NCBI RefSeq assembly: GCF_014208045.1
Contig: NZ_JACHML010000001.1
Span: forward strand, 1,612,001-1,676,000
DNA length: 64,000 nt
Source of the DNA: Microbacterium thalassium
Lineage (GTDB): Bacteria; Actinomycetota; Actinomycetes; Actinomycetales; Microbacteriaceae
Reading direction: 5' to 3'
The position numbers were made by a program, and so were the translations under genes. The stretch's first letter is position 1; each line of letters opens with the position of its first letter. Positions 48,980-58,040 of this stretch are shown here, one piece after another. The notes under the pieces were generated by a model. The model made no database searches. It was not told where the DNA came from and saw only the letters and a program-made list of their open reading frames with translations.

Positions 48980-50364
48980 GGGGTGAACACCTTGCCGGGG
49001 TTGAGGATGCCCTGCGGGTCGAACACGCGCGTGATCCGCCGTTGCAGCTCCCACTGGTCCTCGCCCAGCTCATCGACCAGCCACCGTCTCTTGAGCACGC
49101 CGATGCCGTGCTCGCCGGTGAGCGTTCCGCCCAGGCGCAGCGCCGCGCGGAAGAGGTCGTCGGCGGCGTCCCAGATGTGCGGCGGGACGGCGGCGATCCC
49201 GTCACCCTCGGACTCCGACGCGTCGAACACGAAGTTCGGGTGCAGATTGCCGTCGCCGGCGTGCGCTACCGTCGGGATCACGATGCCGTGCTCGCGCTCG
49301 ACGCGAGCGATCTCGTCGAACATGTCGGGCAGGGCGCTGCGGGGGACGGAGACGTCCTCGATGAGGGTCGTCCCCAGGCGCTCGATCGCCGGATGCATCG
49401 ACCGGCGGATCGCCAGCAGCCGTTCGCCCTCCTCGCGGTCGTGCGACACCGCGACGGTGCCGCCGGCCCCGCGCAGCACCTCGGCGATGGCGTCGGCGTC
49501 GCCGGCGGCCGCCGGCCCGTCGGTCTGGATCGTCAGCTGCGCCGCCCCGGGCGTCGGCGCGTCGAGACCGAGCAGGTCGTGGATCGCCGCGAGGGCCGCG
49601 GCATCCACCAGCTCCATGATCGACGGCTGGACGCCGGACGCGGTCACGGCCGCCGACGCGGCGGCCGCCGAGCGCACGTCGGGGAAGGTCACCGCCACCG
49701 TGCACACCGCGCCGGGGACGAGCCGGCGCAGCTTCAGCGTCGCGCCGACGACGACGCCGAGCGTCCCCTCCGAGCCGATCACGAGCGAGGTGAGGTCGAG
49801 CCCCGTCACGCCCTTCACGGTGCGGTGGCCGAGGCGCATCAGGCGGCCGTCGGCGAGCACGAGGTCGACGCCCAGGACGGCGTCGCGCACGACGCCGTAC
49901 TTCGCGCACAGCAGTCCTCCCGCTCCCGTGGCGATGTTGCCGCCGACGGTCGCGATGTCCCGGCTGGCGGGATCGGGAGCCCACCACAGCCCGTGCTCGG
50001 CGAGCGCGGCGTTCAGGTCGGCGTTGATGATCCCCGGCTCCACGACGGCGATCAGATCATCCGGGCGCACCTCGAGGATGCGGTCCATGCGCCGCACCGA
50101 CAGGGCGATCTCGCCGGGCCCCGCGATGGACCCGCCGGCCAGACCCGTCCCGGCGCCACGCGTGACGACGGGCGTGCCGGTCTCGGTGGCGATCTTCAGC
50201 GTCGCCTGGACGTCGTCGACGCCGCTCGCGTGCACGACGGCGAGGGGCCGGCCGGCGGCAGCGTGGCCGGACTTGTCGGCGCGGGCCGCGTCCAGGGCGG
50301 CCGGCGAGGTGTCGACGCGGTCGCCGAGGAGCGACCTCAGCCGTGCGACGACGTCGACCGGCAT
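48976..50364 (-). CDS. FAD-linked oxidase, GlcD-like
   Basis: Flavoprotein of 462 aa (FAD_binding_4 plus FAD-oxidase_C), relatives of glycolate oxidase GlcD and D-lactate dehydrogenases. FAD-binding region: TPVVTRGAGTGLAGGS, then DIATVGGNIATGAGG and LVIGSEGTLGVV; C-terminal HAGDGNLHPNFVFD and TGEHGIGVLKR contain metal/substrate ligands. Start ATG overlaps the YrdB stop (TGATG). Converts a 2-hydroxy acid to a 2-oxo acid; exact substrate not evident. Confidence 0.92.
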   Translation of the reverse strand: MPVDVVARLRSLLGDRVDTSPAALDAARADKSGHAAAGRPLAVVHASGVDDVQATLKIATETGTPVVTRGAGTGLAGGSIAGPGEIALSVRRMDRILEVRPDDLIAVVEPGIINADLNAALAEHGLWWAPDPASRDIATVGGNIATGAGGLLCAKYGVVRDAVLGVDLVLADGRLMRLGHRTVKGVTGLDLTSLVIGSEGTLGVVVGATLKLRRLVPGAVCTVAVTFPDVRSAAAASAAVTASGVQPSIMELVDAAALAAIHDLLGLDAPTPGAAQLTIQTDGPAAAGDADAIAEVLRGAGGTVAVSHDREEGERLLAIRRSMHPAIERLGTTLIEDVSVPRSALPDMFDEIARVEREHGIVIPTVAHAGDGNLHPNFVFDASESEGDGIAAVPPHIWDAADDLFRAALRLGGTLTGEHGIGVLKRRWLVDELGEDQWELQRRITRVFDPQGILNPGKVFTP

Positions 50365-50750
50365 CAGGCGAACCGGCGCCGTCCGGCGAGGACGCCGATC
50401 ACGACCGCGACCACGCCGTAGCCGAGGCCGAGCCACGTGGCCCCCATGCTCCACCAGGCCATGCCTGCGGCGGCATAGACGAGGATCTCGATGACCGCCC
50501 GGACGAACGGGTGGACGGCGAAGACCGCGCGGGGCGAGACGAACAGCGCCCACACGAGGATGGCGGCGACGGGCGCGAGGATGCCGACCACGATGTTCCA
50601 CGGCAGCGACCACATCGCGAAACCCCAGATCGCGAGGGTCACGAAGGCGAACAGCTCGCTGATGAAGGCCAGGATGTCGATCGGCGCGAGCGGTGTGCGC
50701 GTCCCGGCCTGGGCGTTCGCGTCGGCCTCGGCGCGGGGGGAGTCGGACAT
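50364..50750 (-). CDS. YrdB family membrane protein (DUF2568)
   Basis: Protein of 128 aa with four hydrophobic helices; ILAFISELFAFVTLAIWGF and the segment with LFVSPRAVFAVHPFVRAVIE fit YrdB/DUF2568. Function unknown. ATG follows TAGACT by 7 nt, with GGAGG in between. The stop overlaps the oxidase start. Confidence 0.82.
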   Translation of the reverse strand: MSDSPRAEADANAQAGTRTPLAPIDILAFISELFAFVTLAIWGFAMWSLPWNIVVGILAPVAAILVWALFVSPRAVFAVHPFVRAVIEILVYAAAGMAWWSMGATWLGLGYGVVAVVIGVLAGRRRFA

Positions 50751-50787
50751 GGCCTCCAGTCTACGGCGGCGCGCCCCAGGCCCCGCC

Positions 50788-52374
50788 TCAGACCAGGTCG
50801 GTCAGCTTCGCGCCCAGCGGCCGCCCCTGCCCGTCGCCCGAGACGTAGCGCAGCTCCACGCGGGTGCCGACGAGCAGCTCCCACGGTTCCGCGGTGAGCA
50901 CCAGCACGCCGTTCCCGGCGTCGTCCAGGCTGGTGCGGGCCACCTCCTCGCCGCGGATGCGGGCCCGCACGGTGGCGCCCGGTTCGCCCGACAGCTCGAT
51001 GCTGAACGTCACGGTCCCGTCGGCCTCGGTCGTCGACGAGCTGGCGACGATGGTCGGCACGCCGTCGGGGAGCACCGCGGACTCGACCACGGCCTCTTCG
51101 ATCGGAGCGGGGTCGGCCTCGTCGCCGGGATCGGCCGGTTCCGCGGGCGCGGGTGCCGGGGCGGGCGCCGCGGCGTCGACGTCGTCGTCGGGCGCGATGG
51201 GGTCCTCCGGCGCCGGCGCCGGGGAATCCGGCTCGGTGCCGTCGTCGTCTGCCGGGTCGCGGGTGACGACGGCGTCGGGGTCGTCGGGGCCTTCGACCGT
51301 CGCGTCGATCGACAGGCTGTCGGCGGCATCCGGAGCCGCGGCCGACGGGGCGCCCCCCTCGGGCGTGCTCAGGATGGCCGCGCCGGCGAAGACGCCGCCG
51401 ATGACGACGACGGTGGCCGCCACCAGGCTCACCATGGCGCCGACCCCGATCGAGCTCGACGAGCCGGATGCCGCAGCCGCCGTCGATTCGGCGCCGGCCG
51501 GCGCGGGCGCGACCGCGGCGCCCGCCGTGATCGTCGACGGCATCGCCGCGAGCGCGACGGCGGGGACGGCGCCACCCTGCAGCGACGCGAGGTAGCCGGC
51601 CGTCCCGGCGATGCCGACCGTGAGGGGCAGCAGCACGAGCGCGAGGCGATGCGAGACCTCCTCGGCCTCACCGGCGACGATGATGCAGCGCGCGCAGTCC
51701 TTCAGATGGAGCTCGATCCTGCGGCGGTCGCGCCGGGCGGCGTTGGAGCGGGCGTACGCGCCGAGGCGTTCGATCGTCCACTGGCACTCCGAACCGTCGT
51801 GGACCGAGCGCAGATGCGCCTGGATCCACGCCTCGCGCAGACCTTCGCGTGCGCGGAAGGCCAGCTGTGCGACGGCCGAGGCCTTCATCCCGAGCAGCGG
51901 CGCCACCTCGGAGGGCTTCATCTGCTCGATCTCGGTGTACCACAGCACCTCCTGCCATCTGGTCGGCAGGCTCCGGAACGCCTGGTTCGTCAGGCTCCGG
52001 TCGAGCGCCTCGGCGGTGGCCTGCTCGCTCGTGGCGGGGTCCTCCATCGTGTCGAGGACGTCGATGGCGGTCTCCTGGCGCGCGCGCCCCCAGGTGGCGG
52101 CCGTGTTGCGGATGCTGGTGAACAGGTAGGCCCGGAACGATCCGGTCGGCCCGCCGCCGTTCTGGATCGACTGGAAGATGCGGGTGTAGGACTCCTGGAC
52201 GAGGTCGTCGGGGTCCAGGGACGACGTGACCGAGCGGGCGACCGCGATGCCCGAGCGGTAGTGGCGGCGCCACAGCTCGGCGAAGGCGTCGGCATCGCCC
52301 GAACGCGTGCGCAGCACCAGGTCGGCATCGCCGAGAGCCGCCGTGGGGCGGTCGGCGGCGAGGTCCTGGGTCAT
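50788..52374 (-). CDS. ECF sigma factor fused to membrane and extracellular region
   Basis: Protein of 528 aa. Residues about 15-85 form sigma region 2 (AFAELWRRHYRSGIAVARSV, LVQESYTRIF), about 125-185 region 4 (RWQEVLWYTEIEQMKPSEVAPLLG). A zinc-finger-like segment HLKDCARC near 225 resembles anti-sigma ZAS motifs. Two hydrophobic helices follow (about 245-265 and 318-345), then a Pro/Asp/Ala-rich spacer and a C-terminal beta-rich domain of about 100 residues. Sigma and its own membrane tether appear in one chain. The ATG overlaps a 25-codon upstream frame (ATGA) and has GGAGAG upstream. Confidence 0.88.
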   Translation of the reverse strand: MTQDLAADRPTAALGDADLVLRTRSGDADAFAELWRRHYRSGIAVARSVTSSLDPDDLVQESYTRIFQSIQNGGGPTGSFRAYLFTSIRNTAATWGRARQETAIDVLDTMEDPATSEQATAEALDRSLTNQAFRSLPTRWQEVLWYTEIEQMKPSEVAPLLGMKASAVAQLAFRAREGLREAWIQAHLRSVHDGSECQWTIERLGAYARSNAARRDRRRIELHLKDCARCIIVAGEAEEVSHRLALVLLPLTVGIAGTAGYLASLQGGAVPAVALAAMPSTITAGAAVAPAPAGAESTAAAASGSSSSIGVGAMVSLVAATVVVIGGVFAGAAILSTPEGGAPSAAAPDAADSLSIDATVEGPDDPDAVVTRDPADDDGTEPDSPAPAPEDPIAPDDDVDAAAPAPAPAPAEPADPGDEADPAPIEEAVVESAVLPDGVPTIVASSSTTEADGTVTFSIELSGEPGATVRARIRGEEVARTSLDDAGNGVLVLTAEPWELLVGTRVELRYVSGDGQGRPLGAKLTDLV

Positions 52375-52448
52375 GTCTCTCCGGTGGGGACGAAGCGGGC
52401 GGCGTCGGCGACACCGTCACCCATGAGACGCGCGACCATGGGGGGCAT
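52371..52448 (-). CDS. 25-codon ORF coupled to sigma factor gene
   Basis: Frame MPPMVARLMGDGVADAARF... ending in a TGA that overlaps the sigma ATG; the GGAGAG ribosome site of the sigma gene lies in its last codons. No ribosome site is evident for the small frame itself. Possible leader peptide; conservation is unknown. Confidence 0.25.
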   Translation of the reverse strand: MPPMVARLMGDGVADAARFVPTGET

Positions 52449-52744
52449 CACGCGGTCGCCCCATTCTCACGGCTGACACTCAGAATCGCCAGCCCGAAAG
52501 CGTGGTTCGTCCGGCTCCTGCGCACCAGGGCGCCGACCGGATCGGAGAAATCTCGCGAAACCGCGTCATGAATCGGCCCCGCCTGCATCTCATGGGGCAG
52601 AGGAGCATTCCGCCGGCCGCGCCGGGGGGCGTGCAGCCGGGCGGCAGACGTCCTGGATGTCCCGATCCAGGACGCGCGGGGCCGGGGAGGTGTCTCGGGG
52701 GAGGGACCTTCCGGCCCCGTGTTCCTCGGGGGGACGGGGGGAAT
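52449..52744. other. Non-coding gap between sigma factor and nagA
   Basis: About 300 nt with no convincing gene. It contains G-rich runs near 52620-52740 and an inverted pair CGTCCTGGAT/ATCCAGGACG (near 52649-52672). Upstream signals for the sigma gene are expected here but none is clear. Confidence 0.4.
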
Positions 52745-52778
52745 GCGGCCGCCGCATCGCGGGGAATGCGGCGGCCGC
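52745..52778 (-). terminator. Terminator after nagA
   Basis: GCGGCCGCCGCAT pairs with ATGCGGCGGCCGC over 13 bp with an 8-nt loop, 11 nt beyond the nagA stop on the minus strand. Confidence 0.75.
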
Positions 52779-52788
52779 CTCGCGCCGG

Positions 52789-53934
52789 TCATGATGCGTG
52801 GGCGCCGTCGATCCAGACGGAGCGGACGTCCAGTCCCGCCGTAAGCAGCACGGCATCGGCGCGGGCGCCCACGGCGAGGCTTCCGATGTCGGTCATGCCG
52901 AGCACGCGCGCGGGCGTCCGGGTGAGCGCGGCGACGGCGACCGGGAGGGCGACGCCGGCGGAGACGACGCGGCGCAGGGCCACGTCCTGCGTCAGGGTCG
53001 ACCCGGCGATCGCGCCGTCGCGGGCGAGCCGCGCGACGCCGTCCTGGACGGTCACCGCCAGCCCGCCCAGCTCGTACGAGCCGTCCGGGGCGCCGGCCGC
53101 GGCCATGGCATCCGTCACGAGTGCGATGCGGCCGGGGGCGGCGTCGAAGAGCACCGCGACGAGTCCGAGGTCCACGTGCACGCCGTCGGCGATGACCTCG
53201 AGCACGACCCGGTCGTCGCGCAGCGCCGCCACGACCGGTCCCGGGGCCCGGTGGTGGATGCCCCGCATGGCGTTGAAGGCGTGCGTGAGCAGCGTCGCGC
53301 CGGCGTCGAAGGCGCTGCGTGCTGCGTCCGCGTCCGCGTCGGTGTGCCCCAGTGCGACGACCGTCCCGGCCGCGCGGAGCCGCTCGATCGCGGCCGTCGC
53401 GCCCTCGAGCTCCGGTGCCAGGGTGATCTGCCGGATCGTGCCGCGTCCGGCGGCGATCAGCCGGGTCACATCCTCGGCGCCGGGCGCGCGGAGCAGCCCC
53501 TCGGTGTGCGCGCCCTTGTGGCCGGGATCCAGGAACGGGCCCTCCAGGTGCGATCCGAGGACGTCGGGGTCGGATGCCGCGAGTCCGGCGATCATCGTCA
53601 CGCGTTCGGCGAGGTCGTCCACGGATGCGGTCACGAGCGAGACGACGGCGCGCGTGGTCCCGTGGGCGCGGTGGACGGCTCGCGCCGTGCGCACGGCATC
53701 CGCCCCCTCGTCGTGGTTGCGGCCGCCGCCTCCGTGGGTGTGCAGGTCGACGAAGCCGGGGGTGAGGATCGCACCCGGGCCGGCGAGCTCCGTGCCGTCG
53801 ACGACGGTGTCGGCCGCCTCCCACGTCGCCCCGGCCCCGGTCGCGACGACGCGTCCGCCGTCGAACCGCACCCACGCGTCCGGGGTCTCGGCCCCGTCGT
53901 CGACGAGGCGGACCGAGTGGAGGACGGTGGACAT
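52789..53934 (-). CDS. nagA: N-acetylglucosamine-6-phosphate deacetylase
   Basis: Metal-dependent amidohydrolase of 381 aa producing glucosamine-6-P and acetate. GFVDLHTHGGGG is the metal-binding HxH site; HLEGPFLDPGHKGAH, LGHTDAD, THAFNAMRGIHHRAPG and LVTDAMAAAG (catalytic Asp) follow in family order. ATG overlaps the hexosaminidase stop (TGATG). The next step, nagB, is at 37353. The frame is open far upstream within the hexosaminidase gene, which is a shadow only. Confidence 0.96.
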   Translation of the reverse strand: MSTVLHSVRLVDDGAETPDAWVRFDGGRVVATGAGATWEAADTVVDGTELAGPGAILTPGFVDLHTHGGGGRNHDEGADAVRTARAVHRAHGTTRAVVSLVTASVDDLAERVTMIAGLAASDPDVLGSHLEGPFLDPGHKGAHTEGLLRAPGAEDVTRLIAAGRGTIRQITLAPELEGATAAIERLRAAGTVVALGHTDADADAARSAFDAGATLLTHAFNAMRGIHHRAPGPVVAALRDDRVVLEVIADGVHVDLGLVAVLFDAAPGRIALVTDAMAAAGAPDGSYELGGLAVTVQDGVARLARDGAIAGSTLTQDVALRRVVSAGVALPVAVAALTRTPARVLGMTDIGSLAVGARADAVLLTAGLDVRSVWIDGAHAS

Positions 53935-55469
53935 CAGCGCACCCAGTCGATCTCGTCGGCGGCGTCGAAGCGGATGCCGAGGCCGTCCCACAGGCCGGCG
54001 AGCCCCGCGACCCGGCCGCGGAACGACTCCCACGTGCGCTGGTCGCTCGCTCCCGTCGCCGGCGACCACGCCGCCTCGGCGGCCGCCGCGATGCGGGGGA
54101 AGGCCAGCGCGTCGATGTCGGCGGGCGTGCGGACCGTCTCGGTCCACAGCGGCGCCTCGACGCCGAGGATGTCGGCCTCGCCGATCCCGTCGATCACGTC
54201 GGCGGGCTCCCACTCGTACGCGCGCCTCACGCTCGTCGGCCCGTTCGCCCACGTCAGGCCGAGGTCGGAGTCCGCCCGCGGCTTCATGTCGAGGTACACG
54301 GCATCGGCGGGAGACAGGATCACCTGCGCGCCGCGGCTCACGAAGGCCCGGGCCGTGTCGTCCATGCCGTCGGTCGGAGTCACGCCGCCCCAGTACTGGC
54401 CGACCGTGTCGGGGTGCAGGCCGCCCGCCGCCCCCGCCTCGTGCCATGTGACCGGCGTCTTCCCGAGGTCGGCGACGATGGCGCTCGCGCGCGCGACGAA
54501 GGCGGCGAAGTCGGCCGGGTCGGTGCCCAGGCACTCGTCGCCGCCGAGGTGGAGGTACGGGCCGGGCGTGAGCGAGGCGAGCTCGCCGAACACGTCGGCG
54601 ACGAAGTCGTAGGTCGCCTCGTCGTTGATGCGCAGCGACGAGAATCCGACCGCCAGGCCGTCGTACGCCTCGCCCGCCGCCGGGGGCTCGCCGCCGTAGT
54701 CGCTCACGATCTCGAGCATGTGCTCGGTGACGACGGGATCCTCGGCGAGCTCGGGGTAGGCGAGCCCGACGGCGTGCGTGTGGCCGGGCATGTCGATCTC
54801 GGGGACGACGATCATGTGCCGCGCCGCCGCGTACGCGACGAGGTCGCGGTACTCGTCCTTCGTGTAGAAGCCGCCCGGGTCGCCGCCGACCGAGCTGCCC
54901 GAGGCGCGCTCGGTCAGCGCCGGCCGGGAGTCCAGGTGCAGGCGCCACCCCTGGTCGTCCGTGAGATGCAGGTGGAGCGCGTTGAACTTCAGGCCCGCGG
55001 CCCGGTCGATGTAGCCGCGCACCGCCGGGACGTCGAAGAAGTGCCGGGCGACGTCGAGCATGACGCCGCGATAGGCGAACCGCGGAGCGTCCTCGATCTC
55101 GACGGCCGGGATCACCCAGCCTTCGGTGTCGGGCTCGATCAGCTGCGCCAGCGTCTGCACGCCGTAGAAGAGGCCGGCGGCGTCCGCGCCCACGACCGTG
55201 GCGCCGTCCTCGGCGACGCGGAGCCGGTAGGACTCCGCGGCGCCGCCGGGCTCGACGCGCAGGTCGATGGCCGAGGCTGCGGTCGCGGGCGCACCGCCGT
55301 CGCCGCCGAGCTCGCGCGTCCGCAGCCCCGTGCGGGCTTCGATCAGCCGTGTCAGCTCGCGTGCGGCATCCGCATCCCCGGTCGGGCGCGTGCGCTCGTC
55401 GAGGACCAGCGGCGCGCCGCCGGTCTCGTGGACCGACGAGGGGATGGGGACGAGCGAGAGGGGCGACAC
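53934..55469 (-). CDS. Beta-N-acetylhexosaminidase, GH20
   Basis: Glycoside hydrolase of 511 aa that removes terminal GlcNAc (or GalNAc) from oligosaccharides. An N-terminal GH20b domain (SAIDLRVEPGG to EIEDAPRFAYRG) precedes the TIM barrel with LHLTDDQGWRL and the catalytic Asp-Glu pair in LGGDECLG (around residue 311). No signal peptide, so it should act in the cytoplasm on imported chito-oligosaccharides. GTG start with GGAGG just ahead; a ROK-type motif (55481-55499) overlaps the promoter. Confidence 0.95.
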   Translation of the reverse strand: MSPLSLVPIPSSVHETGGAPLVLDERTRPTGDADAARELTRLIEARTGLRTRELGGDGGAPATAASAIDLRVEPGGAAESYRLRVAEDGATVVGADAAGLFYGVQTLAQLIEPDTEGWVIPAVEIEDAPRFAYRGVMLDVARHFFDVPAVRGYIDRAAGLKFNALHLHLTDDQGWRLHLDSRPALTERASGSSVGGDPGGFYTKDEYRDLVAYAAARHMIVVPEIDMPGHTHAVGLAYPELAEDPVVTEHMLEIVSDYGGEPPAAGEAYDGLAVGFSSLRINDEATYDFVADVFGELASLTPGPYLHLGGDECLGTDPADFAAFVARASAIVADLGKTPVTWHEAGAAGGLHPDTVGQYWGGVTPTDGMDDTARAFVSRGAQVILSPADAVYLDMKPRADSDLGLTWANGPTSVRRAYEWEPADVIDGIGEADILGVEAPLWTETVRTPADIDALAFPRIAAAAEAAWSPATGASDQRTWESFRGRVAGLAGLWDGLGIRFDAADEIDWVR

Positions 55470-55480
55470 CGGACCTCCAA

Positions 55481-55499
55481 GTAAAGAGTCCTAACAAAA
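55481..55499. promoter_or_regulatory. ROK-type operator before hexosaminidase gene
   Basis: GTAAAGAGTCCTAACAAAA matches the motif at the ROK regulator start (31645-31663) in 14 of 19 positions, including GTAA and CTAACAAA. It lies 11 nt before the GTG, over the expected promoter. Confidence 0.5.
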
Positions 55500-55554
55500 A
55501 GGATGTCGCCAGCCTACCGCCGCTGTCGGCCGGTCGCGAGCGGGCGCCATCCGT

Positions 55555-55646
55555 TATGCTCGACGTGTCGCGACTGGCGTTGAGGTGGGTGACCACCGGG
55601 GAGCGACCGACTACGGCATTCGACCGCACGCCTGGGCCGATACGTC
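55555..55646 (+). promoter_or_regulatory. Promoter and ZTP riboswitch (pfl motif) of glyA
   Basis: A TATGCT -10 box (55555-55560) is followed at once by a structured element. P1 pairs GACGTGTCG (55562-55570) with CGATACGTC (55638-55646), 9 bp. Inside are the conserved ACTGGCG strand, a hairpin GGTGGGTGACCACC, the GGGGAGCGACC segment and CGCCTGGGC near the 3' end. These are the hallmarks of the pfl/ZTP riboswitch, which senses ZMP/ZTP made when 10-formyl-THF is short. It should raise glyA expression in that state. Confidence 0.85.
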
Positions 55647-55688
55647 CCCCGCCACGGAGCCCGCATAGCCGCAGTCAAGGAGATCGCC

Positions 55689-56963
55689 ATGACCGATCCG
55701 CACTTCAACGCCCCGCTCGCAGAGGTCGACCCCGAGATCGCCGAGGTGCTCGAGCGCGAACTGGCCCGCCAGCGCTCGTTCCTCGAGATGATCGCGTCCG
55801 AGAACTTCGTCCCCGTGTCGGTCCTGCAGTCGCAGGGATCGGTGCTGACGAACAAGTACGCCGAGGGGTACCCGGGCCGCCGCTACTACGGCGGCTGCGA
55901 AGAGGTCGACGTCGCCGAGGAGCTCGCGATCGAGCGCGCCAAGGCGCTGTTCGGCGCGGAGTTCGCCAACGTCCAGCCGCACTCGGGCGCGTCGGCGAAC
56001 GCCGCTGTCCTGCACGCGATCGCCCGGCCCGGCGACACGATCCTCGGACTCTCGCTCGACCACGGCGGTCACCTGACGCACGGCATGAAGATCAACTTCT
56101 CGGGCCGTCTCTACAACGTGGTCGCCTACGGCGTGAACCCCGAGACGAGCGTCATCGACATGGACGAGGTGCGCCGTCTCGCCATCGAGCACCAGCCGAA
56201 GGTCATCATCGCCGGGTGGTCGGCCTATCCGCGTCAGCTCGACTTCGCCGCCTTCCGCGCGATCGCCGACGAGGTCGGCGCGCTGCTGTGGGTGGACATG
56301 GCGCACTTCGCCGGGCTCGTGGCCGCGGGCGTGCACCCGTCGCCCGTGCCGCATGCGCATGTCGTGTCGTCGACCGTGCACAAGACCATCGGCGGTCCCC
56401 GTTCGGGCTTCATCCTGACCAATGACGCCGACATCGCCAAGAAGATCAACTCGGCGGTGTTCCCCGGTCAGCAGGGCGGCCCGCTCATGCACGTCATCGC
56501 GGCGAAGGCCACGGCCTTCAAGCTCGCGGCGACCCCCGAGTTCCGCGAGCGGCAGGAGCGCACGGTGCGCGGCGCCGCCATCCTGGCCGAGCGTCTCTCG
56601 CAGCCGGACGTCGCCGGCGCCGGCATCTCGGTGCGCTCGGGCGGCACGGATGTCCACCTCGTGCTGGTGGACCTGCGCGACGCCGAGATCGACGGCAAGC
56701 AGGCCGAGGACCTGCTGCACGAGATCCACATCACCGTCAACCGCAACGCGGTGCCGAACGACCCGCGTCCGCCGATGATCACGTCGGGCCTGCGCATCGG
56801 CACCCCGGCGCTCGCGACGCGCGGCTTCGGCGACGCGGAGTTCACCGAGGTCGCCGACATCATCGCGCTCGCGCTCCAGCCCGGGGCCGACATCGCGGCC
56901 CTCCGGGCGCGCGTCGACGCGCTCGCGACGGCTTTCCCGCTCTACCCCGGGCTCACGCAGTAG
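55689..56963 (+). CDS. glyA: Serine hydroxymethyltransferase
   Basis: PLP enzyme of 424 aa converting serine and THF to glycine and 5,10-methylene-THF. Family segments: [50 protein letters not shown]-binding Lys232 is in [16 protein letters not shown] preceded by AAGGAG 6-8 nt upstream, after the ZTP riboswitch. folD follows but with its own promoter. The pair refills one-carbon units for purN and purH. Confidence 0.97.
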   Translation: MTDPHFNAPLAEVDPEIAEVLERELARQRSFLEMIASENFVPVSVLQSQGSVLTNKYAEGYPGRRYYGGCEEVDVAEELAIERAKALFGAEFANVQPHSGASANAAVLHAIARPGDTILGLSLDHGGHLTHGMKINFSGRLYNVVAYGVNPETSVIDMDEVRRLAIEHQPKVIIAGWSAYPRQLDFAAFRAIADEVGALLWVDMAHFAGLVAAGVHPSPVPHAHVVSSTVHKTIGGPRSGFILTNDADIAKKINSAVFPGQQGGPLMHVIAAKATAFKLAATPEFRERQERTVRGAAILAERLSQPDVAGAGISVRSGGTDVHLVLVDLRDAEIDGKQAEDLLHEIHITVNRNAVPNDPRPPMITSGLRIGTPALATRGFGDAEFTEVADIIALALQPGADIAALRARVDALATAFPLYPGLTQ

Positions 56964-57000
56964 GAGAGCATCGAGGCTGGCGGTTCGCCGCGACCGACCG

Positions 57001-57024
57001 TAAGATACCTATGAGCATAGGTAT
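57001..57024 (+). promoter_or_regulatory. folD promoter overlapped by 20-bp palindrome
   Basis: TAAGAT (57001-57006) resembles a -10 box. ATACCTATG-AG-CATAGGTAT (57005-57024) is a perfect inverted repeat with 9-bp arms covering the expected transcript start, as a repressor site would. TGGCGGTTCG occurs on both sides (56979-56988 and 57031-57040). The regulator is not in this window as far as I can tell. Confidence 0.6.
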
Positions 57025-57140
57025 TCGGGTTGGCGGTTCGACGAGGAACGCCGGGCATCGGCATCCGCTCATCGGAAGAGAAGACGCCGGATGCGGCGCG
57101 CGACGCCGATGATGGGGTGCGCGCTTCAGAGAGGAAGATC

Positions 57141-58022
57141 ATGACGGCACAGGTTCTGGACGGCAAGGCGGCCTCGGCCGCGATCAAGGACGAGCTCGCC
57201 CAGCGGGTCGCGGCTCTCAAGGAGAAGGGCATCACGCCCGGCATCGCCACGGTGCTCGTCGGCGCCGACCCGGCGTCGCAGCTGTACGTGGGGATGAAGC
57301 ACAAGCAGTCCGAGGCCATCGGGATGAACTCGATCCAGCGCGAGCTGCCGGCCGACGCGACCCAGGAGGACGTCGAGGCGCTCATCGACGAGCTCAACGC
57401 CGACCCGGAGTGCCACGGCTACATCGTGCAGCTGCCGCTGCCGAAGCACCTCGACACCGACGCGATCCTCGAGCGCATCGACCCCGAGAAGGACGCCGAC
57501 GGACTGCACCCGACGAACCTCGGGCGCCTGGTGCTGAACGTCAACACCCCGATCACGTCGCCGCTGCCGTGCACGCCCCGCGGCGTCATCGAGCTGCTGG
57601 TGCGCAACGGCTACGAGCTCGCCGGCAAGCACGTCGTCGTGGTCGGCCGCGGCGTCACGATCGGTCGCTCGATCGGGCTGCTGCTCACACGGCGCGAGTA
57701 CAACGCCACCGTGACCCTGACCCACACCGGCACAAAGGACCTGGGGCATCACCTGCGTCAGGCCGACGTCATCGTGGGCGCGGCGGGCGTCAAGCACATC
57801 GTGCGTCCCGAGGACGTCAAGCCCGGCGCCGCGGTGCTCGATGTCGGCGTCACGCGCGAAGACGACCCCGAGACCGGCAAGAGCAAGGTCTACGGCGACA
57901 TCCACCCCGACGTCGCAGAGGTCGCCGGCTGGCTCTCGCCGAACCCCGGGGGAGTGGGCCCGATGACGGTGGCGCTGCTGATGACGAACGTGGTGGAGGC
58001 CGCCGAGCGCGCAGCCGGCTGA
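57141..58022 (+). CDS. folD: Methylene-THF dehydrogenase/cyclohydrolase
   Basis: Bifunctional folate enzyme of 293 aa making 10-formyl-THF. Substrate site: [19 protein letters not shown] with the catalytic Lys; [18 protein letters not shown] site [17 protein letters not shown], usually GRSxxVGxP. Start ATG with GAGAGGAAG upstream. Placed after glyA, it supplies the formyl donor for purine synthesis. Confidence 0.96.
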   Translation: MTAQVLDGKAASAAIKDELAQRVAALKEKGITPGIATVLVGADPASQLYVGMKHKQSEAIGMNSIQRELPADATQEDVEALIDELNADPECHGYIVQLPLPKHLDTDAILERIDPEKDADGLHPTNLGRLVLNVNTPITSPLPCTPRGVIELLVRNGYELAGKHVVVVGRGVTIGRSIGLLLTRREYNATVTLTHTGTKDLGHHLRQADVIVGAAGVKHIVRPEDVKPGAAVLDVGVTREDDPETGKSKVYGDIHPDVAEVAGWLSPNPGGVGPMTVALLMTNVVEAAERAAG

Positions 58023-58040
58023 GTCGCTCGCGCGGCGTCG

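Noticed and set aside
52789..55629. A 946-residue open frame covering nagA and the hexosaminidase region
   Set aside because: Only the nagA part looks like protein. The upstream part is Arg/Gly/Ala-rich shadow sequence in the wrong frame of a well-conserved GH20 gene with its own GTG and ribosome site.
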